Assembly: GCF_021403115.1 (NCBI RefSeq)
Contig: NZ_JAJSSH010000008.1
Coordinates: 62,001 to 126,000, forward strand
DNA length: 64,000 bases
From: Sphingobium sufflavum
GTDB taxonomy: Bacteria > Pseudomonadota > Alphaproteobacteria > Sphingomonadales > Sphingomonadaceae
Direction of reading: 5' to 3'
The notes under the pieces are model-generated. The model ran no database searches, was not told the DNA's origin, and saw only the letters and a program-made list of their open reading frames with translations. Position 1 is the stretch's first letter. Each line of letters begins with the position of its first letter. The translations under genes were made by a program, and so were the position numbers. Of the stretch, positions 49,242 through 58,331 are shown piece by piece.

Positions 49242-49637
49242 TTAGAAGGAGGTCCAGATCGTCTGCTCGTCCGCGCCCGCCATCCGGGCAAGCTGATCCG
49301 TCACGCCGTCCAGCATCCGATTGCGCAGGCTCTCCAGCGTAATCATGTCGATTGCACCTTCCATCGGACGAGAGCGCAGCAGGCGCGCGATATTCTCATG
49401 CCGTTGCGCCAGTTCGTCGATGCTTTGCAGCAACTCACCATGCGTCTGGACGATGCGAATGTCGGAACAGAACGCCGCCGCAACCTCTTCCAGAGCGCCG
49501 CGAATGATGTCCAGTTCCCCGGCGACCAGCGAGAGGATCAGGTCATCGACCTGCCCATCGTCGCCTGTTGGCTCGCCGCATGGTGGGAGTGGACCGCCAA
49601 GTGGCGGCCCCTCATCTGTATGTCTTTCCTGATGCAT
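49242..49637 (-). CDS. Small helical protein ending in W-x-x-F, last gene of the che operon
   Basis: No family recognised with certainty. The 131-residue product has a Pro/Gly-rich start (residues 1-30), then a mostly helical, acidic body (VDDLILSLVAGELDIIRGALEE, THGELLQSIDELAQRHENIARLL, LESLRNRMLDGVTDQLARM), and the end EQTIWTSF. The helical pattern and position recall CheZ-like or CheA-binding accessory proteins, but the CheZ catalytic Gln/Asp motif is absent. The C-terminal I-W-T-S-F fits the x-W-x-x-F tether pattern seen in receptors that recruit CheR/CheB. The ATG overlaps the CheB-like stop by one base. Confidence 0.72.
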   Translation of the reverse strand: MHQERHTDEGPPLGGPLPPCGEPTGDDGQVDDLILSLVAGELDIIRGALEEVAAAFCSDIRIVQTHGELLQSIDELAQRHENIARLLRSRPMEGAIDMITLESLRNRMLDGVTDQLARMAGADEQTIWTSF

Positions 49638-50689
49638 CAGGCGGCAGCCTTATCGAACGACGCATTTTCGAGGATTGCGGCACAGAGCGCATCCAGGGGA
49701 AGCTGGCGAATGGTGGGGTCTTTGGCGATGACCGCGTCGATCACTTCTCGCACCAATGCGCTATCCGGCGTCTGGCAGAAAGTCTGTGCGCCCGATATCT
49801 TCAGCGCGCCCATTCCCATCGCGCCATCTTCGCCCATACCGGTCAGAATAGCGGCGATTCCCCGCGCACCGGCCGTTTTGGCCAAGGCTGCAAACAGCAG
49901 GTCAGCGGACGGACGGAAGCCCTTCACCGGATCGCGCGGCAACAGGCGTAACGTGCCGCCTGGCCAGCGATCGACGACGACATGCGCCGATGGGTCGGCG
50001 GCGACATAGACGATGCCCTGTTCCAGCTTCTGTCCATCCTCGGCCAGCTTGACTTCCGGCGTGATCGTCTTGTTCAGCTTGGACGCGAAACTGAGCGCCA
50101 ACCCCTCCTCCATCTGTTGCAGAATGATCGTGGGCGGACAGTTGGGCGGATAGGATGCCAGACATTCCATATAGGCCTCGACGCCACCGGTCGAGGCCGC
50201 CATCGCAACGATGGAACCATTCCACTTGAAACCCGCATCGGCTTCCACCGGACGGGCGGCAGGACGAGGCGCAGGCTTCTTCACATTGGACTTGGCGGCC
50301 GCGACGACCAGCTTGCACAGCTTGTCGGAAATCTTGTCGAACTCATCGGGCGATGCCTGCTTGGGCTTGGGAAAGCAGTCGATCGCGCCCAGTTCCATCG
50401 CGCGCAGCGATATCTCGGCACCCTTTTGCGTCAGGGTCGAGAGCATGATGACCGGCATCGGGTTGGTGGTCATGATCTCCTCCAGGAAATCAATGCCATT
50501 CATGCCGGGCATTTCGATGTCGAGCGTGATGATGTCGGGCTTGAGCTGCGCAATCAGATCGCGCGCCTCATCCGCATCGCACGCGCTGTCCAGCACGATG
50601 ATGTCACTCGACTTCTCCAGCGCGGACGTGAACAGCGCACGCATGGTGACCGAGTCATCGACGATGAGAACCCTTGTCTTCTCCGACAT
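49637..50689 (-). CDS. CheB-like protein with degenerate methylesterase site
   Basis: CheB normally removes receptor methyl esters, using a Ser-His-Asp triad, under control of a receiver domain. This 350-residue paralogue has an intact receiver (DD at 11-12, phospho-acceptor Asp57, switch Thr and Lys in STLTQKG ... PKPK), a linker, and a CheB_methylest-like domain with Ser166 (AASTGG) and the Asp in GMGEDGA. The catalytic His position is Gln192: TIILQQMEEG against TVIVQHINGQ in the CheB encoded nearby. The G-M-P-R loop near the C-terminus is also lost. Methylesterase/deamidase activity is therefore doubtful; phosphorylation is expected. It lies between cheY and the small W-x-x-F protein gene. 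Confidence 0.9.
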   Translation of the reverse strand: MSEKTRVLIVDDSVTMRALFTSALEKSSDIIVLDSACDADEARDLIAQLKPDIITLDIEMPGMNGIDFLEEIMTTNPMPVIMLSTLTQKGAEISLRAMELGAIDCFPKPKQASPDEFDKISDKLCKLVVAAAKSNVKKPAPRPAARPVEADAGFKWNGSIVAMAASTGGVEAYMECLASYPPNCPPTIILQQMEEGLALSFASKLNKTITPEVKLAEDGQKLEQGIVYVAADPSAHVVVDRWPGGTLRLLPRDPVKGFRPSADLLFAALAKTAGARGIAAILTGMGEDGAMGMGALKISGAQTFCQTPDSALVREVIDAVIAKDPTIRQLPLDALCAAILENASFDKAAA

Positions 50690-50752
50690 CTTACTTTCCC
50701 TTTAATAACTGCGACTGCCGAGACATTTGACCGATAACGATGGTGCGCGGCC

Positions 50753-51124
50753 TCAATGGGCGACGCGACGCACCGCAGCGGCCAGCTTTTCCGGGTCGAA
50801 CGGCTTAACGATCCAGCCTGTCGCACCCGCATCCCGCGCGCGTTTCTTCTTTTCGTCCGAGCTTTCCGTGGTCAGGACCAGGATCGGACGATCGATGTGC
50901 CGGGAACTTGACCGCACCTTTTCGATGAGGCCAAAGCCGTCCAGGCGCGGCATGTTGATGTCCGTGATGATGACATCGGCACTGTTGGTTTCGAGCCATT
51001 CAAGCGCCTCGACACCGTCCTCTGCCTCCGCCACATCATAGCCGCGCTCCAGGAGTGCGACCCGCAACAGCGCCCGCATGGAGCGACTGTCATCGACCGT
51101 CAGGATTTTCGTCGTTTTTTCCAT
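50753..51124 (-). CDS. cheY: Chemotaxis response regulator CheY
   Basis: A single receiver domain of 123 residues: TKILTVDDSRSMRALLRVALL, phospho-acceptor Asp55 in VIITDINMP, Thr85 in VLTTESSDEKK and Lys107 in IVKPFD. No output domain, as expected for CheY, which carries phosphoryl groups from CheA to the flagellar motor switch or acts as a phosphate sink. It lies 24 bases downstream of cheD and 63 bases upstream of the CheB-like gene. Confidence 0.95.
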   Translation of the reverse strand: MEKTTKILTVDDSRSMRALLRVALLERGYDVAEAEDGVEALEWLETNSADVIITDINMPRLDGFGLIEKVRSSSRHIDRPILVLTTESSDEKKKRARDAGATGWIVKPFDPEKLAAAVRRVAH

Positions 51125-51148
51125 GGTCCGTCCTCGACCCGCCCTTAT

Positions 51149-51700
51149 TTAAAAGAATTCCACATCGCCCACGGCCTTGACCGGTATGGGCGTCGGTTTG
51201 GCAGCCGGAGCCGCCGCACCATCGACATGCCGGCACCGGGCCTTGCCCAACGCCGCCAGAAAATCCACCCGCCGGGCGTTTGAACCGCCAACGTCTCTGT
51301 GGGTGATGATAATATTCTCAGTGTTGAGAAATCGTTCAGCTAGTTCGGAATTTCTTTGTCCGATCGGCTGCATATTTTTATGGATGTTGCCACCCCCGTA
51401 AATATGGGCCTTCATGCGCGACTTGGCCGCGCCCTGCTTGAGCATCTCGTTGATGAGAAGCTCCATCAGATAGATGCCATAATGGGTGTCGGCATTGGTC
51501 TGCGACGAGTTTGGCTCAGCCAGCAGAAAGTGATTCATGCCGCCCACGCGAGCGATGGGATCGAACAGGCAGGCCGCGATGCAGCTGCCCAATACGGTCG
51601 TCAGAACGACGTCCGACTGGTCCGTGGTCTCAACCATGCCCTGCATGACCGTCACACGCGACCTTTGCGGCGCCGCCTGGAGTTTGGGGTCCATATACAT
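51149..51700 (-). CDS. cheD: Chemoreceptor glutamine deamidase CheD
   Basis: CheD deamidates specific glutamines of chemoreceptors and tunes adaptation. The 183-residue protein has the CheD core: VVLTTVLGSCIAACLFDP with the catalytic Cys, then RVGGMNHFLLAEP with the His, and INEMLKQGAAKSRMKAHIYGGGNI. A C-terminal extension (AAAPAAKPTPIPVKAVGDVEFF) has no known motif. Its start follows the cheB stop by three bases, so it is coupled to cheB. Confidence 0.95.
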   Translation of the reverse strand: MYMDPKLQAAPQRSRVTVMQGMVETTDQSDVVLTTVLGSCIAACLFDPIARVGGMNHFLLAEPNSSQTNADTHYGIYLMELLINEMLKQGAAKSRMKAHIYGGGNIHKNMQPIGQRNSELAERFLNTENIIITHRDVGGSNARRVDFLAALGKARCRHVDGAAAPAAKPTPIPVKAVGDVEFF

Positions 51701-51703
51701 CGA

Positions 51704-52777
51704 TCAGGCCGCCACCAGCTCAAGCGCCTTGTCGGCGATTTTGGAGAGATTGACGACATAGTCCGCCGCCCCCAGCTCCACCGCAGCGCGGGGCATGCCA
51801 TAGACGACGCAACTGGCCTGATCCTGCGCAATGGTCCGGCAACCGGAATTGCGCATGGCAAGCAGACCCTTCGCACCATCCTGTCCCATACCGGTCAGCA
51901 GGATGCCTACCGCCTGTCCCTGCATCGCCTCGGCGGCGGACAGGAACATCGCGTCGATGCTGGGGCGATGGCCGGAAACGAGATCGCCAGGACGCATCTT
52001 GCAATAGAGGCGGCCCGGAGCGCCACGCACGGTAAAGTGCCGGTCGTTGCCCGGAGCGATATAGATATGGCCGCGCTTGATCGCGATATCGGAGTCGGCA
52101 AGTACGACTTTGGGTGCGCACAGGCTGTCGAGTCGCGCCGCCATGGCAGGCGCGAACTGGCCATTGATGTGCTGCACGATGACGGTCGGCGGGCAATCCT
52201 CCGGGAAGCGACGCAGCAAATTGCTGAGCGCCTCTACGCCGCCTGTCGAAGCGCCGATGGCGATGATCGCATCGCCGCCGCTGCTCCGCGCGGAGGTAAG
52301 CACCATACTGGCCTGCACATGTGCCGTTTGCGACTTGGCGGGTGCCGCGGCAGTCGCCACCGACGCATGCCCACTCACCTTCACCTGCGCCGCCTCTCGG
52401 ATCAGATTGGCAAGGCGGCCACCGTCGGCGGTGACGAGATCAGTCGCCACACCGGTCGGCTTAGCATAGCAGTTGATCGCCCCCAGTTCGAGCGCGCGCA
52501 CCGTCGTCGACGTGCCCTCGCGCGTCAGACTGGACACGATGATGACCGGCATCGGGCGCAGGCGCATGATCTTCTCGAGGAATTCGAGACCGTTCATGCC
52601 CGGCATTTCGATGTCGAGCGTCACCACGTCGGGATTAAGCTCCCGGATCATGCCCCTCGCTTCTACCGCATTGGCGGCAGCCCCCACGATTTCGAGGTCG
52701 CTCTCCCGCTCCAGCATGAGGCGCAGAAGCGCCCGCATGGTTGGGCTGTCGTCGACGATAAGAACCCTGATTGCCAT
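51704..52777 (-). CDS. cheB: Protein-glutamate methylesterase/deamidase CheB (canonical)
   Basis: Demethylates and deamidates chemoreceptor glutamates, activated by CheA phosphorylation. The 357-residue protein has a receiver (DD at 10-11, Asp in VVTLDIEMP), a linker, and a complete catalytic domain: Ser in IGASTGG, His in TVIVQHINGQ, Asp in LLTGMGQDGAKG, then CVVYGMPRAAVELGA. All triad residues are present, in contrast with the CheB-like paralogue 1 kb downstream. Its ATG overlaps the cheR stop by one base. Confidence 0.96.
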   Translation of the reverse strand: MAIRVLIVDDSPTMRALLRLMLERESDLEIVGAAANAVEARGMIRELNPDVVTLDIEMPGMNGLEFLEKIMRLRPMPVIIVSSLTREGTSTTVRALELGAINCYAKPTGVATDLVTADGGRLANLIREAAQVKVSGHASVATAAAPAKSQTAHVQASMVLTSARSSGGDAIIAIGASTGGVEALSNLLRRFPEDCPPTVIVQHINGQFAPAMAARLDSLCAPKVVLADSDIAIKRGHIYIAPGNDRHFTVRGAPGRLYCKMRPGDLVSGHRPSIDAMFLSAAEAMQGQAVGILLTGMGQDGAKGLLAMRNSGCRTIAQDQASCVVYGMPRAAVELGAADYVVNLSKIADKALELVAA

Positions 52778-53649
52778 TATCGTATCTTTCGGTAGATCGT
52801 CTTGCCAACAAGTTCGAGACGCGCCGCAGCAGGCCCCGAAACCCTCTCACTATGTCCGATGTACAGGTAGCCACCGGGGATCAGCTGGTCCGCAAAGCGC
52901 GCCACCAGATCATCCTTCGTCTGCTGATCGAAATAGATCATGACGTTACGGCAGAAGATGGCGTCAAATGGCTTTTTCATCGGCCATGGCCCCATCAGGT
53001 TGAGCGATCGGAAGCGGACAAGCTCCCGGATCGGATCGGCAATGGTCCCTCCCCCCTTGCCGTCTTCCTTCACCCACAACGCCCGGAGATTGGGAGGTAC
53101 GGGCGCCAGCGCGTCGGCATCATAAACCGCCTTGCGCGCCTTCACGAGCACATGGTCGGCCAGATCGCTGGCCAACACGGCCAGATCGGAGGTCAGCAAG
53201 CGCCGCGCCTCCAGCTTGTCCGGACCCAGCAGAGTCATGCACAGGGAGAATACCTCCTCCCCGCTGGACGATCCTGCCGACCACAGCCGCACCGATTGCT
53301 TGGCTGCCAGCTTGCGGAGCAGGTCCGGACGCGTGGTTTCCAGGAAATGGTCGAAATGATGGTCTTCGCGAAAGAAGGCCGTATGGTTGGTGGTCAGCGC
53401 GCAGACCGCCTTGTGCCGCTCGGCGGGGTCAGCCTTGAGCTTGCCGATATAGGCACTGAAAGTGCCCAGACCACTGTTACGGACAAGGGGAGCGAGCCGG
53501 GAATAGACCAGCGTCGACTTGTTCGGCGGCAGCACATTGGCCGACACCTCATAGACCAGTTCCCGCACCGCCGCGAAATCACGAGCCGAGTAGATATGCT
53601 CGCTGATACCGGGAAACGGTACGAACTGGTCGAAGGCCTCGTGCTTCAT
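52777..53649 (-). CDS. cheR: Chemotaxis protein methyltransferase CheR
   Basis: Methylates glutamates of chemoreceptors using SAM. The 290-residue protein has an N-terminal helical domain with TTNHTAFFREDHHFDHFLET, a SAM domain with LWSAGSSSGEEVFSLCMTLL, and FDAIFCRNVMIYFDQQTK, followed by LIPGGYLYIGHSERVSG. These are typical of CheR. It overlaps the end of cheA by four bases and cheB by one base, giving a tightly packed order cheA-cheR-cheB-cheD. Confidence 0.96.
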   Translation of the reverse strand: MKHEAFDQFVPFPGISEHIYSARDFAAVRELVYEVSANVLPPNKSTLVYSRLAPLVRNSGLGTFSAYIGKLKADPAERHKAVCALTTNHTAFFREDHHFDHFLETTRPDLLRKLAAKQSVRLWSAGSSSGEEVFSLCMTLLGPDKLEARRLLTSDLAVLASDLADHVLVKARKAVYDADALAPVPPNLRALWVKEDGKGGGTIADPIRELVRFRSLNLMGPWPMKKPFDAIFCRNVMIYFDQQTKDDLVARFADQLIPGGYLYIGHSERVSGPAAARLELVGKTIYRKIR

Positions 53650-56021
53650 GCCGCCAGCCTCACGCCGCCATTGTAGGACACGGCCGAACCGACGAGCGTG
53701 TCGACATCAAGGATCAGCGCGACCTTGCCGTCGCCAAGGATGGTCGCACCCGCGACGCAGGGAACCGGGCGATAGTTGGTCTCAAGGCTCTTGATGACAA
53801 ACTGGCGCTGGTCGAGGATTGCGTCGACCATCAGGATAGCCGAACCCGCATCTTCCGTTTCGACGACGATCAGCACGGCTTCCTCCGGCCGCAGCGCAGC
53901 ACCCTGCGCACCAATCGGCTTGGCCAGTTCGATGATGGGCAGGAAGGTGCCGCGCACGTCAAGCATGTTGCGGCCATTGCCCATCGAGCGCAGGTCGCTG
54001 GTCGAAGGGCGCAGGCTCTCCACCACATGGGTAAGCGGAACCACCAGAGTCTGGTCGCCAACCTGGACGATCATGCCATCCGAGATCGCCAGCGTCAGCG
54101 GCAGCGCCAGCGTAAAGACGCTACCCCGGCCCGGGTTCGACTGGATGGTGATACGACCGCCCAGATCTTTCACATTCTGCCGCACCACATCCATGCCGAC
54201 GCCGCGGCCGGAGATGTTGGAGACGACGGCAGCAGTCGAAAAACCGGGAGCGAAAATCAGATTGTCGATTTCCTCGTCAGTGAGTTGTGCGTCGGGCGCA
54301 ATCAGCCCCTTTTCGACAGCCTTGGAGAATACGCGCTCCCGATTAATACCGGCACCATCGTCTGCGATGGAGATGAGTATCTTGCCGGAACGATGCTCCG
54401 CCGAGAGCTTGACGACGCCCTCCGGCGACTTGCCGTTGGCGATGCGCGTTTCGGTGCTTTCGAGGCCATGATCGATGGCGTTGCGGATGAGATGGGTCAG
54501 CGGCTCGCCCAGGCGTTCCACGACCGTCTTGTCCAGCTCGGTCTGCTCACCGGACACTTCCAGACGAACGCGCTTGCCCGTCTCCGTCTCCAGTTCGCGC
54601 ACGATACGCGGCACGCGGCTGAACACCGAACCGATCGGCTGTGCGCGGATCGACATGGCGCTATCCTGCAACTCGCGGGTCAGCTGGTCGAGCATACCGA
54701 TTTCGTCGATCTGGCCGAGACCATGCTCGGAAAGGCTCTGCGCCATCATCGCTTGCGCGATTACCAATTCGCCGACCGTGTCGATCAGACGATCCAGCTT
54801 GGCGAGGTCGACGCGAATGGTCTGACCCGAAGCGACAGTCGCCTTGCGAGCGGCATCGGCAGCTGCATTTTCCGGCGTCACAGCAGGCTTTGCCGCAGGA
54901 GACGGCGCAGCGGCGACAGGAGTTGCCGGCGTCGGTGCAGCGGGAGCAGCCTTGGCAACAACTGCGACCGGCGTAGGTGCGGCAACCGGCGCAGCGACCT
55001 TTACCGGAGCGGCGGCTGGCGCGGCGATCGTCACAGGCGCAGCGACAGGTGCCACGATAGGCCGTTCCTCGCGGACGAGCTTTTCCGGCTCTGGCGCCAT
55101 CATCTTCGCAAAGCCGTCACCCGCATCACCGCGAATGACCTCAAGTCCACAATCATCGCCGACAAAATCGAAGATGTCGCGGATTGCATCCTCGTCAACC
55201 GATGCGGGAACCTGGAAAACAAAACCGAGATAGGCATTGGCCGCATCGAAATCGGCCAGTTCGGGCACATGATTATGATGGACTGCGGTGCATTTGCCGC
55301 CGAGTGCCTCCAGTTCGCGCAGCAACAGCAGCGGATCACCGCCATTAGCCATCGCACCAGCACGGGGACGAACCAGCACGGTCCAGTCTGCGCTGTCATT
55401 GTCGGCCGGTGCAGCGTCAGATTCCGGTGCAAGGCTGGCTTCGGCAGCCGCCATTTCCGCATCGAACAACGCGTCGATGTCCAGTTCCGGCCCCATTTCG
55501 GGTGCCGCTTCAGCCGCTGACGATTCTTCCCCGCCAATGTCGCCCAGCAGGCTGTCCAGATCGAAGTCGAGCAGGATATCCTCGACGGGCGCGGGGATCT
55601 CCTCGGCTACCGGCGCTTCTTCCTCAGCCCCTTCACCCGCTTCCGCCCGAGCGGCCATCGCTTCCAGATCGGCACTGACAGCCGTATCGTCCGGCGTATC
55701 CGCCTCACCTCGCGCCGCACTGACATGATCGGTCAGCAAGTCGAATGCGCGTAACATCAAGCCATTCAGCGCCTCGCCGAGTGGCAACTGTCCTTCACGA
55801 ACAAAGGACAGCACCGTCTCGAACTTGTGCGTGAACGCCTGGAGAGCGGTGAAGCCGAAGGCTCCCGCCCCGCCCTTGATCGAGTGGACCGAGCGGAAGA
55901 TGCTGTTGACCGTTTCCGCCGATGCGCTGCCTTCGCGGCAGTCCATCAGGCCGGTCTCAGCGGCAGCCAAAGCTTCTTCGCATTCGAGGAAGAAGATGTT
56001 GAGGATATCGTCGTTGGTCAT
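53646..56021 (-). CDS. cheA: Chemotaxis sensor kinase CheA
   Basis: Histidine kinase that takes signals from chemoreceptors and phosphorylates CheY and CheB. The 791-residue protein (ATG at 56021) has an HPt domain with His46 (FRSVHSIKGG), a P2-like region (DWTVLVRPRAGAMANGGD ... LEVIRGD), a long Ala/Pro linker, a dimerisation segment, an HATPase domain with RNAIDHGLE, DDGAGINRERV and GRGVGMDVVRQNV, and a C-terminal CheW-like P5 domain. Length fits class P2-containing CheA. It overlaps the STAS gene and cheR by four bases each. Confidence 0.96.
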   Translation of the reverse strand: MTNDDILNIFFLECEEALAAAETGLMDCREGSASAETVNSIFRSVHSIKGGAGAFGFTALQAFTHKFETVLSFVREGQLPLGEALNGLMLRAFDLLTDHVSAARGEADTPDDTAVSADLEAMAARAEAGEGAEEEAPVAEEIPAPVEDILLDFDLDSLLGDIGGEESSAAEAAPEMGPELDIDALFDAEMAAAEASLAPESDAAPADNDSADWTVLVRPRAGAMANGGDPLLLLRELEALGGKCTAVHHNHVPELADFDAANAYLGFVFQVPASVDEDAIRDIFDFVGDDCGLEVIRGDAGDGFAKMMAPEPEKLVREERPIVAPVAAPVTIAAPAAAPVKVAAPVAAPTPVAVVAKAAPAAPTPATPVAAAPSPAAKPAVTPENAAADAARKATVASGQTIRVDLAKLDRLIDTVGELVIAQAMMAQSLSEHGLGQIDEIGMLDQLTRELQDSAMSIRAQPIGSVFSRVPRIVRELETETGKRVRLEVSGEQTELDKTVVERLGEPLTHLIRNAIDHGLESTETRIANGKSPEGVVKLSAEHRSGKILISIADDGAGINRERVFSKAVEKGLIAPDAQLTDEEIDNLIFAPGFSTAAVVSNISGRGVGMDVVRQNVKDLGGRITIQSNPGRGSVFTLALPLTLAISDGMIVQVGDQTLVVPLTHVVESLRPSTSDLRSMGNGRNMLDVRGTFLPIIELAKPIGAQGAALRPEEAVLIVVETEDAGSAILMVDAILDQRQFVIKSLETNYRPVPCVAGATILGDGKVALILDVDTLVGSAVSYNGGVRLAA

Positions 56022-56302
56022 TGCACAGCACTCCCGGCCGACGGAAGGATGAGGTCGGAGAGGCCACACAGGCGAACAGCGGCGACCAGTTCAGCGGTCG
56101 GTTGCTCGACGGAGAAGGCCACCCCGGCCGTCGCTGCGGATCGCGCCGCGCTGGCCAGCATCTGCACGGCGCAGAGGCGAACCCGCGTCACGGCCGACCC
56201 GTCAAAGGTCAGCGCACCGACACCGGAGGCCAGAACCTCGGCCCCTTCATGGGCCAGGCTGGCGACGTTGGTGCGGTCGAGGTCTGCAGAGAGCGATATC
56301 AT
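56018..56302 (-). CDS. STAS-domain protein in the che operon
   Basis: A single 94-residue domain with the STAS pattern (LTFDGSAVTRVRLCAVQMLASAARSAATAGVAFSVEQP, then LVAAVRLCGLSDLI). In anti-sigma-antagonist type STAS proteins a Ser in D-S-S-G is phosphorylated; here that place reads R-L-C-A, so Ser is replaced by Cys and the classical switch is absent. It may bind a partner protein or sit in the CheA array; no function is known. It overlaps the cheA ATG by four bases and follows the MCP gene by 36 bases. Confidence 0.75.
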   Translation of the reverse strand: MISLSADLDRTNVASLAHEGAEVLASGVGALTFDGSAVTRVRLCAVQMLASAARSAATAGVAFSVEQPTAELVAAVRLCGLSDLILPSAGSAVQ

Positions 56303-56338
56303 CGGTATGTCTTCCTATGTCCCCAAAGTTCCGACGGA

Positions 56339-58186
56339 TCAGAACTCGTTCCAGTCTTCGTCCGTATCCATGCTGAGCGCGAGATTGCCGCTGGTCTGCG
56401 GACGGCGCGCGGCAGGAGCCGGTGCTGGTATATGCTGCGGTTTGTGCTGCGGTGCGCTGGGCGTGGCGGCGCGGGCCGCTGCGCGGGCGCTCCGCAACTG
56501 AAAGCGCGAGACGAGAGCGGCCAGTTCGTCGGCCTCGGCCGCCAGACTGCGCGCAGCGGCCGTGCTCTGCTCGACCATTGCCGCATTCTGCTGCGTCATC
56601 TTGTCCATGTCGGTAACGGCGCCATTGACCTGCTTGAGGTTCGTGGCCTGTGTCTCTGTGCTATTCGCAATGTCGGCGATCAGGGCGTTCACTTCCGAAA
56701 TCTTGGTCACGATGCGATCCAGCATCTTGCCCGTCTCGCTGACGAGGTTAACGCCATGCGACACCTGGACGGAACTGGTAGTGATCAGCGCCTTAATGTC
56801 CTTGGCTGCGTCGGCGGACCGCTGGGCCAGCGCCCGGACCTCGTTGGCGACAACCGCGAAACCCTTGCCCGCATCGCCTGCTCGCGCCGCTTCGACACCT
56901 GCGTTCAAGGCGAGAAGGTTGGTCTGGAAGGCGATGCCGTCGATCACGCTGATGATCTGGCCAATTTCCTGGCTGGACTTCTCGATGGCATCCATGGCTG
57001 AAACCGCCTCGCTGACCACCTGGCCACCTTCGGTCGCGTCCTTATGAGCCGCGTTGATCGAACCGCGCACTTCAGCCGCACCGCGTGCGGTATCGCCGAC
57101 CATGCCCGTCACCTGATCCATCGCAGCGGTGGTTTCCTCCAAGGAGGCGGCCTGCTGCTCCGTCCGGCGGGAGAGATCCTCAGACGCCGCGCGGATTTCC
57201 GTGGAACCCGCGTGAACACTCTGAGCCGAACCGGCTACCTGGCTCAGGCTGCGCTCCAGACCGGCAACCGTGCTGTTGAAGGTCAGTCGCAGGCCGTCAT
57301 ATTGCCCGGCGAACGGTTCATTGATCTGATAGGTCATGTCACCCGCCGCTACCGCCTCAAGGCCGGTGCCTAGCGCGCGCACAACATGCTCCTGGCGATC
57401 CTGCGACTCGTTCTTTTCCAGACCGGCCGCACGGAAAACGCCCATTGCCTTGGCCATATCACCAATTTCGTCGGCCCGATCCTGACCGATGATGGCGACG
57501 TTATAGTCACCGTTGGCCATGCGGTTCATAAGCTCCGCCGAATTGGAGAGCGGCTTGACGACGCGGCTGTTCAACATGCGGACGGCTGCAATCATCAGGC
57601 CAGCCAGACTGGCCATGACAATGCCGAGAATGACCAGCGTGGTCGCCAATACGGTCGTGGTGGCGGACTGGGCAGCCTCGGCATCCTTGGTCGCACTGGC
57701 GGTAAGCGCCGTTACGGCGGTTTTCTGATTGTGATAAGCCTGCGATAAGGCTCCGTAGGAGTCCATCTGCCCGGCGAAATCCTTGCGGGCCAGTGATGGA
57801 AGGAACTGACCGTCGATCACGGTCCAGAACTGTTTCGCCGACGCAGCGGTCGCGTCCAGGTTCTTGCGCGTTTCCGGCGACAGGCCCTGCTGCTCGAAAT
57901 AGGCATCGCTCTTCTTGAAAGCGGCTTCCATCTGCTTCAGCGACTGGACATGCTCGGCTTCCGAACCGTCGCGCTGCATGATGAGATTGACCTTCAGCCA
58001 CGGCTCCACGACGTAAAGTGCCGGCGTGGCGATGTCATTCCTCAGGTCGTCCATCAGTTTGTTCTGGGTGTCGGCCACACCGCCAACCCGGATCTGGTTG
58101 ATGCCATAGCCGGAAACGAGCATCGCCACGGCCAGCGTGCCGACGAGTATCCCTGCACCGAGTTGCGTTTGCTTCTTGATGTTCAC
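56339..58186 (-). CDS. Methyl-accepting chemotaxis protein with C-terminal tether motif
   Basis: A transmembrane chemoreceptor of 615 residues. It has an N-terminal helix ([20 protein letters not shown]), a helical periplasmic domain of about 150 residues (4HB-like), a second helix ([21 protein letters not shown]), a HAMP domain with [20 protein letters not shown], and the signalling hairpin with the trimer tip [20 protein letters not shown] and [11 protein letters not shown]. The C-terminus is a Pro/Ala-rich linker ending DEDWNEF, which fits the x-W-x-x-F tether that recruits CheR/CheB. The start is a GTG with GAGGG six bases ahead. It is the first gene of the che operon. Confidence 0.94.
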   Translation of the reverse strand: MNIKKQTQLGAGILVGTLAVAMLVSGYGINQIRVGGVADTQNKLMDDLRNDIATPALYVVEPWLKVNLIMQRDGSEAEHVQSLKQMEAAFKKSDAYFEQQGLSPETRKNLDATAASAKQFWTVIDGQFLPSLARKDFAGQMDSYGALSQAYHNQKTAVTALTASATKDAEAAQSATTTVLATTLVILGIVMASLAGLMIAAVRMLNSRVVKPLSNSAELMNRMANGDYNVAIIGQDRADEIGDMAKAMGVFRAAGLEKNESQDRQEHVVRALGTGLEAVAAGDMTYQINEPFAGQYDGLRLTFNSTVAGLERSLSQVAGSAQSVHAGSTEIRAASEDLSRRTEQQAASLEETTAAMDQVTGMVGDTARGAAEVRGSINAAHKDATEGGQVVSEAVSAMDAIEKSSQEIGQIISVIDGIAFQTNLLALNAGVEAARAGDAGKGFAVVANEVRALAQRSADAAKDIKALITTSSVQVSHGVNLVSETGKMLDRIVTKISEVNALIADIANSTETQATNLKQVNGAVTDMDKMTQQNAAMVEQSTAAARSLAAEADELAALVSRFQLRSARAAARAATPSAPQHKPQHIPAPAPAARRPQTSGNLALSMDTDEDWNEF

Positions 58187-58331
58187 TTGATCCCTCGCGT
58201 CAACAAGGCCTTGGCGCGATGCTCACGACCGCTTTCAGGCACACTCCCATAACCCTCACCCCTTCCTGCGACAGAAGGTGGAAAAAAGGGGTTAACGCGG
58301 GATCAGGGATAATAAGAAACCGTGTTTCTGG

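Noticed and set aside
58187..58331. Sigma-28 or sigma-54 promoter ahead of the MCP
   Set aside because: No match to either consensus could be found with confidence in the 145 bases upstream of the GTG start.
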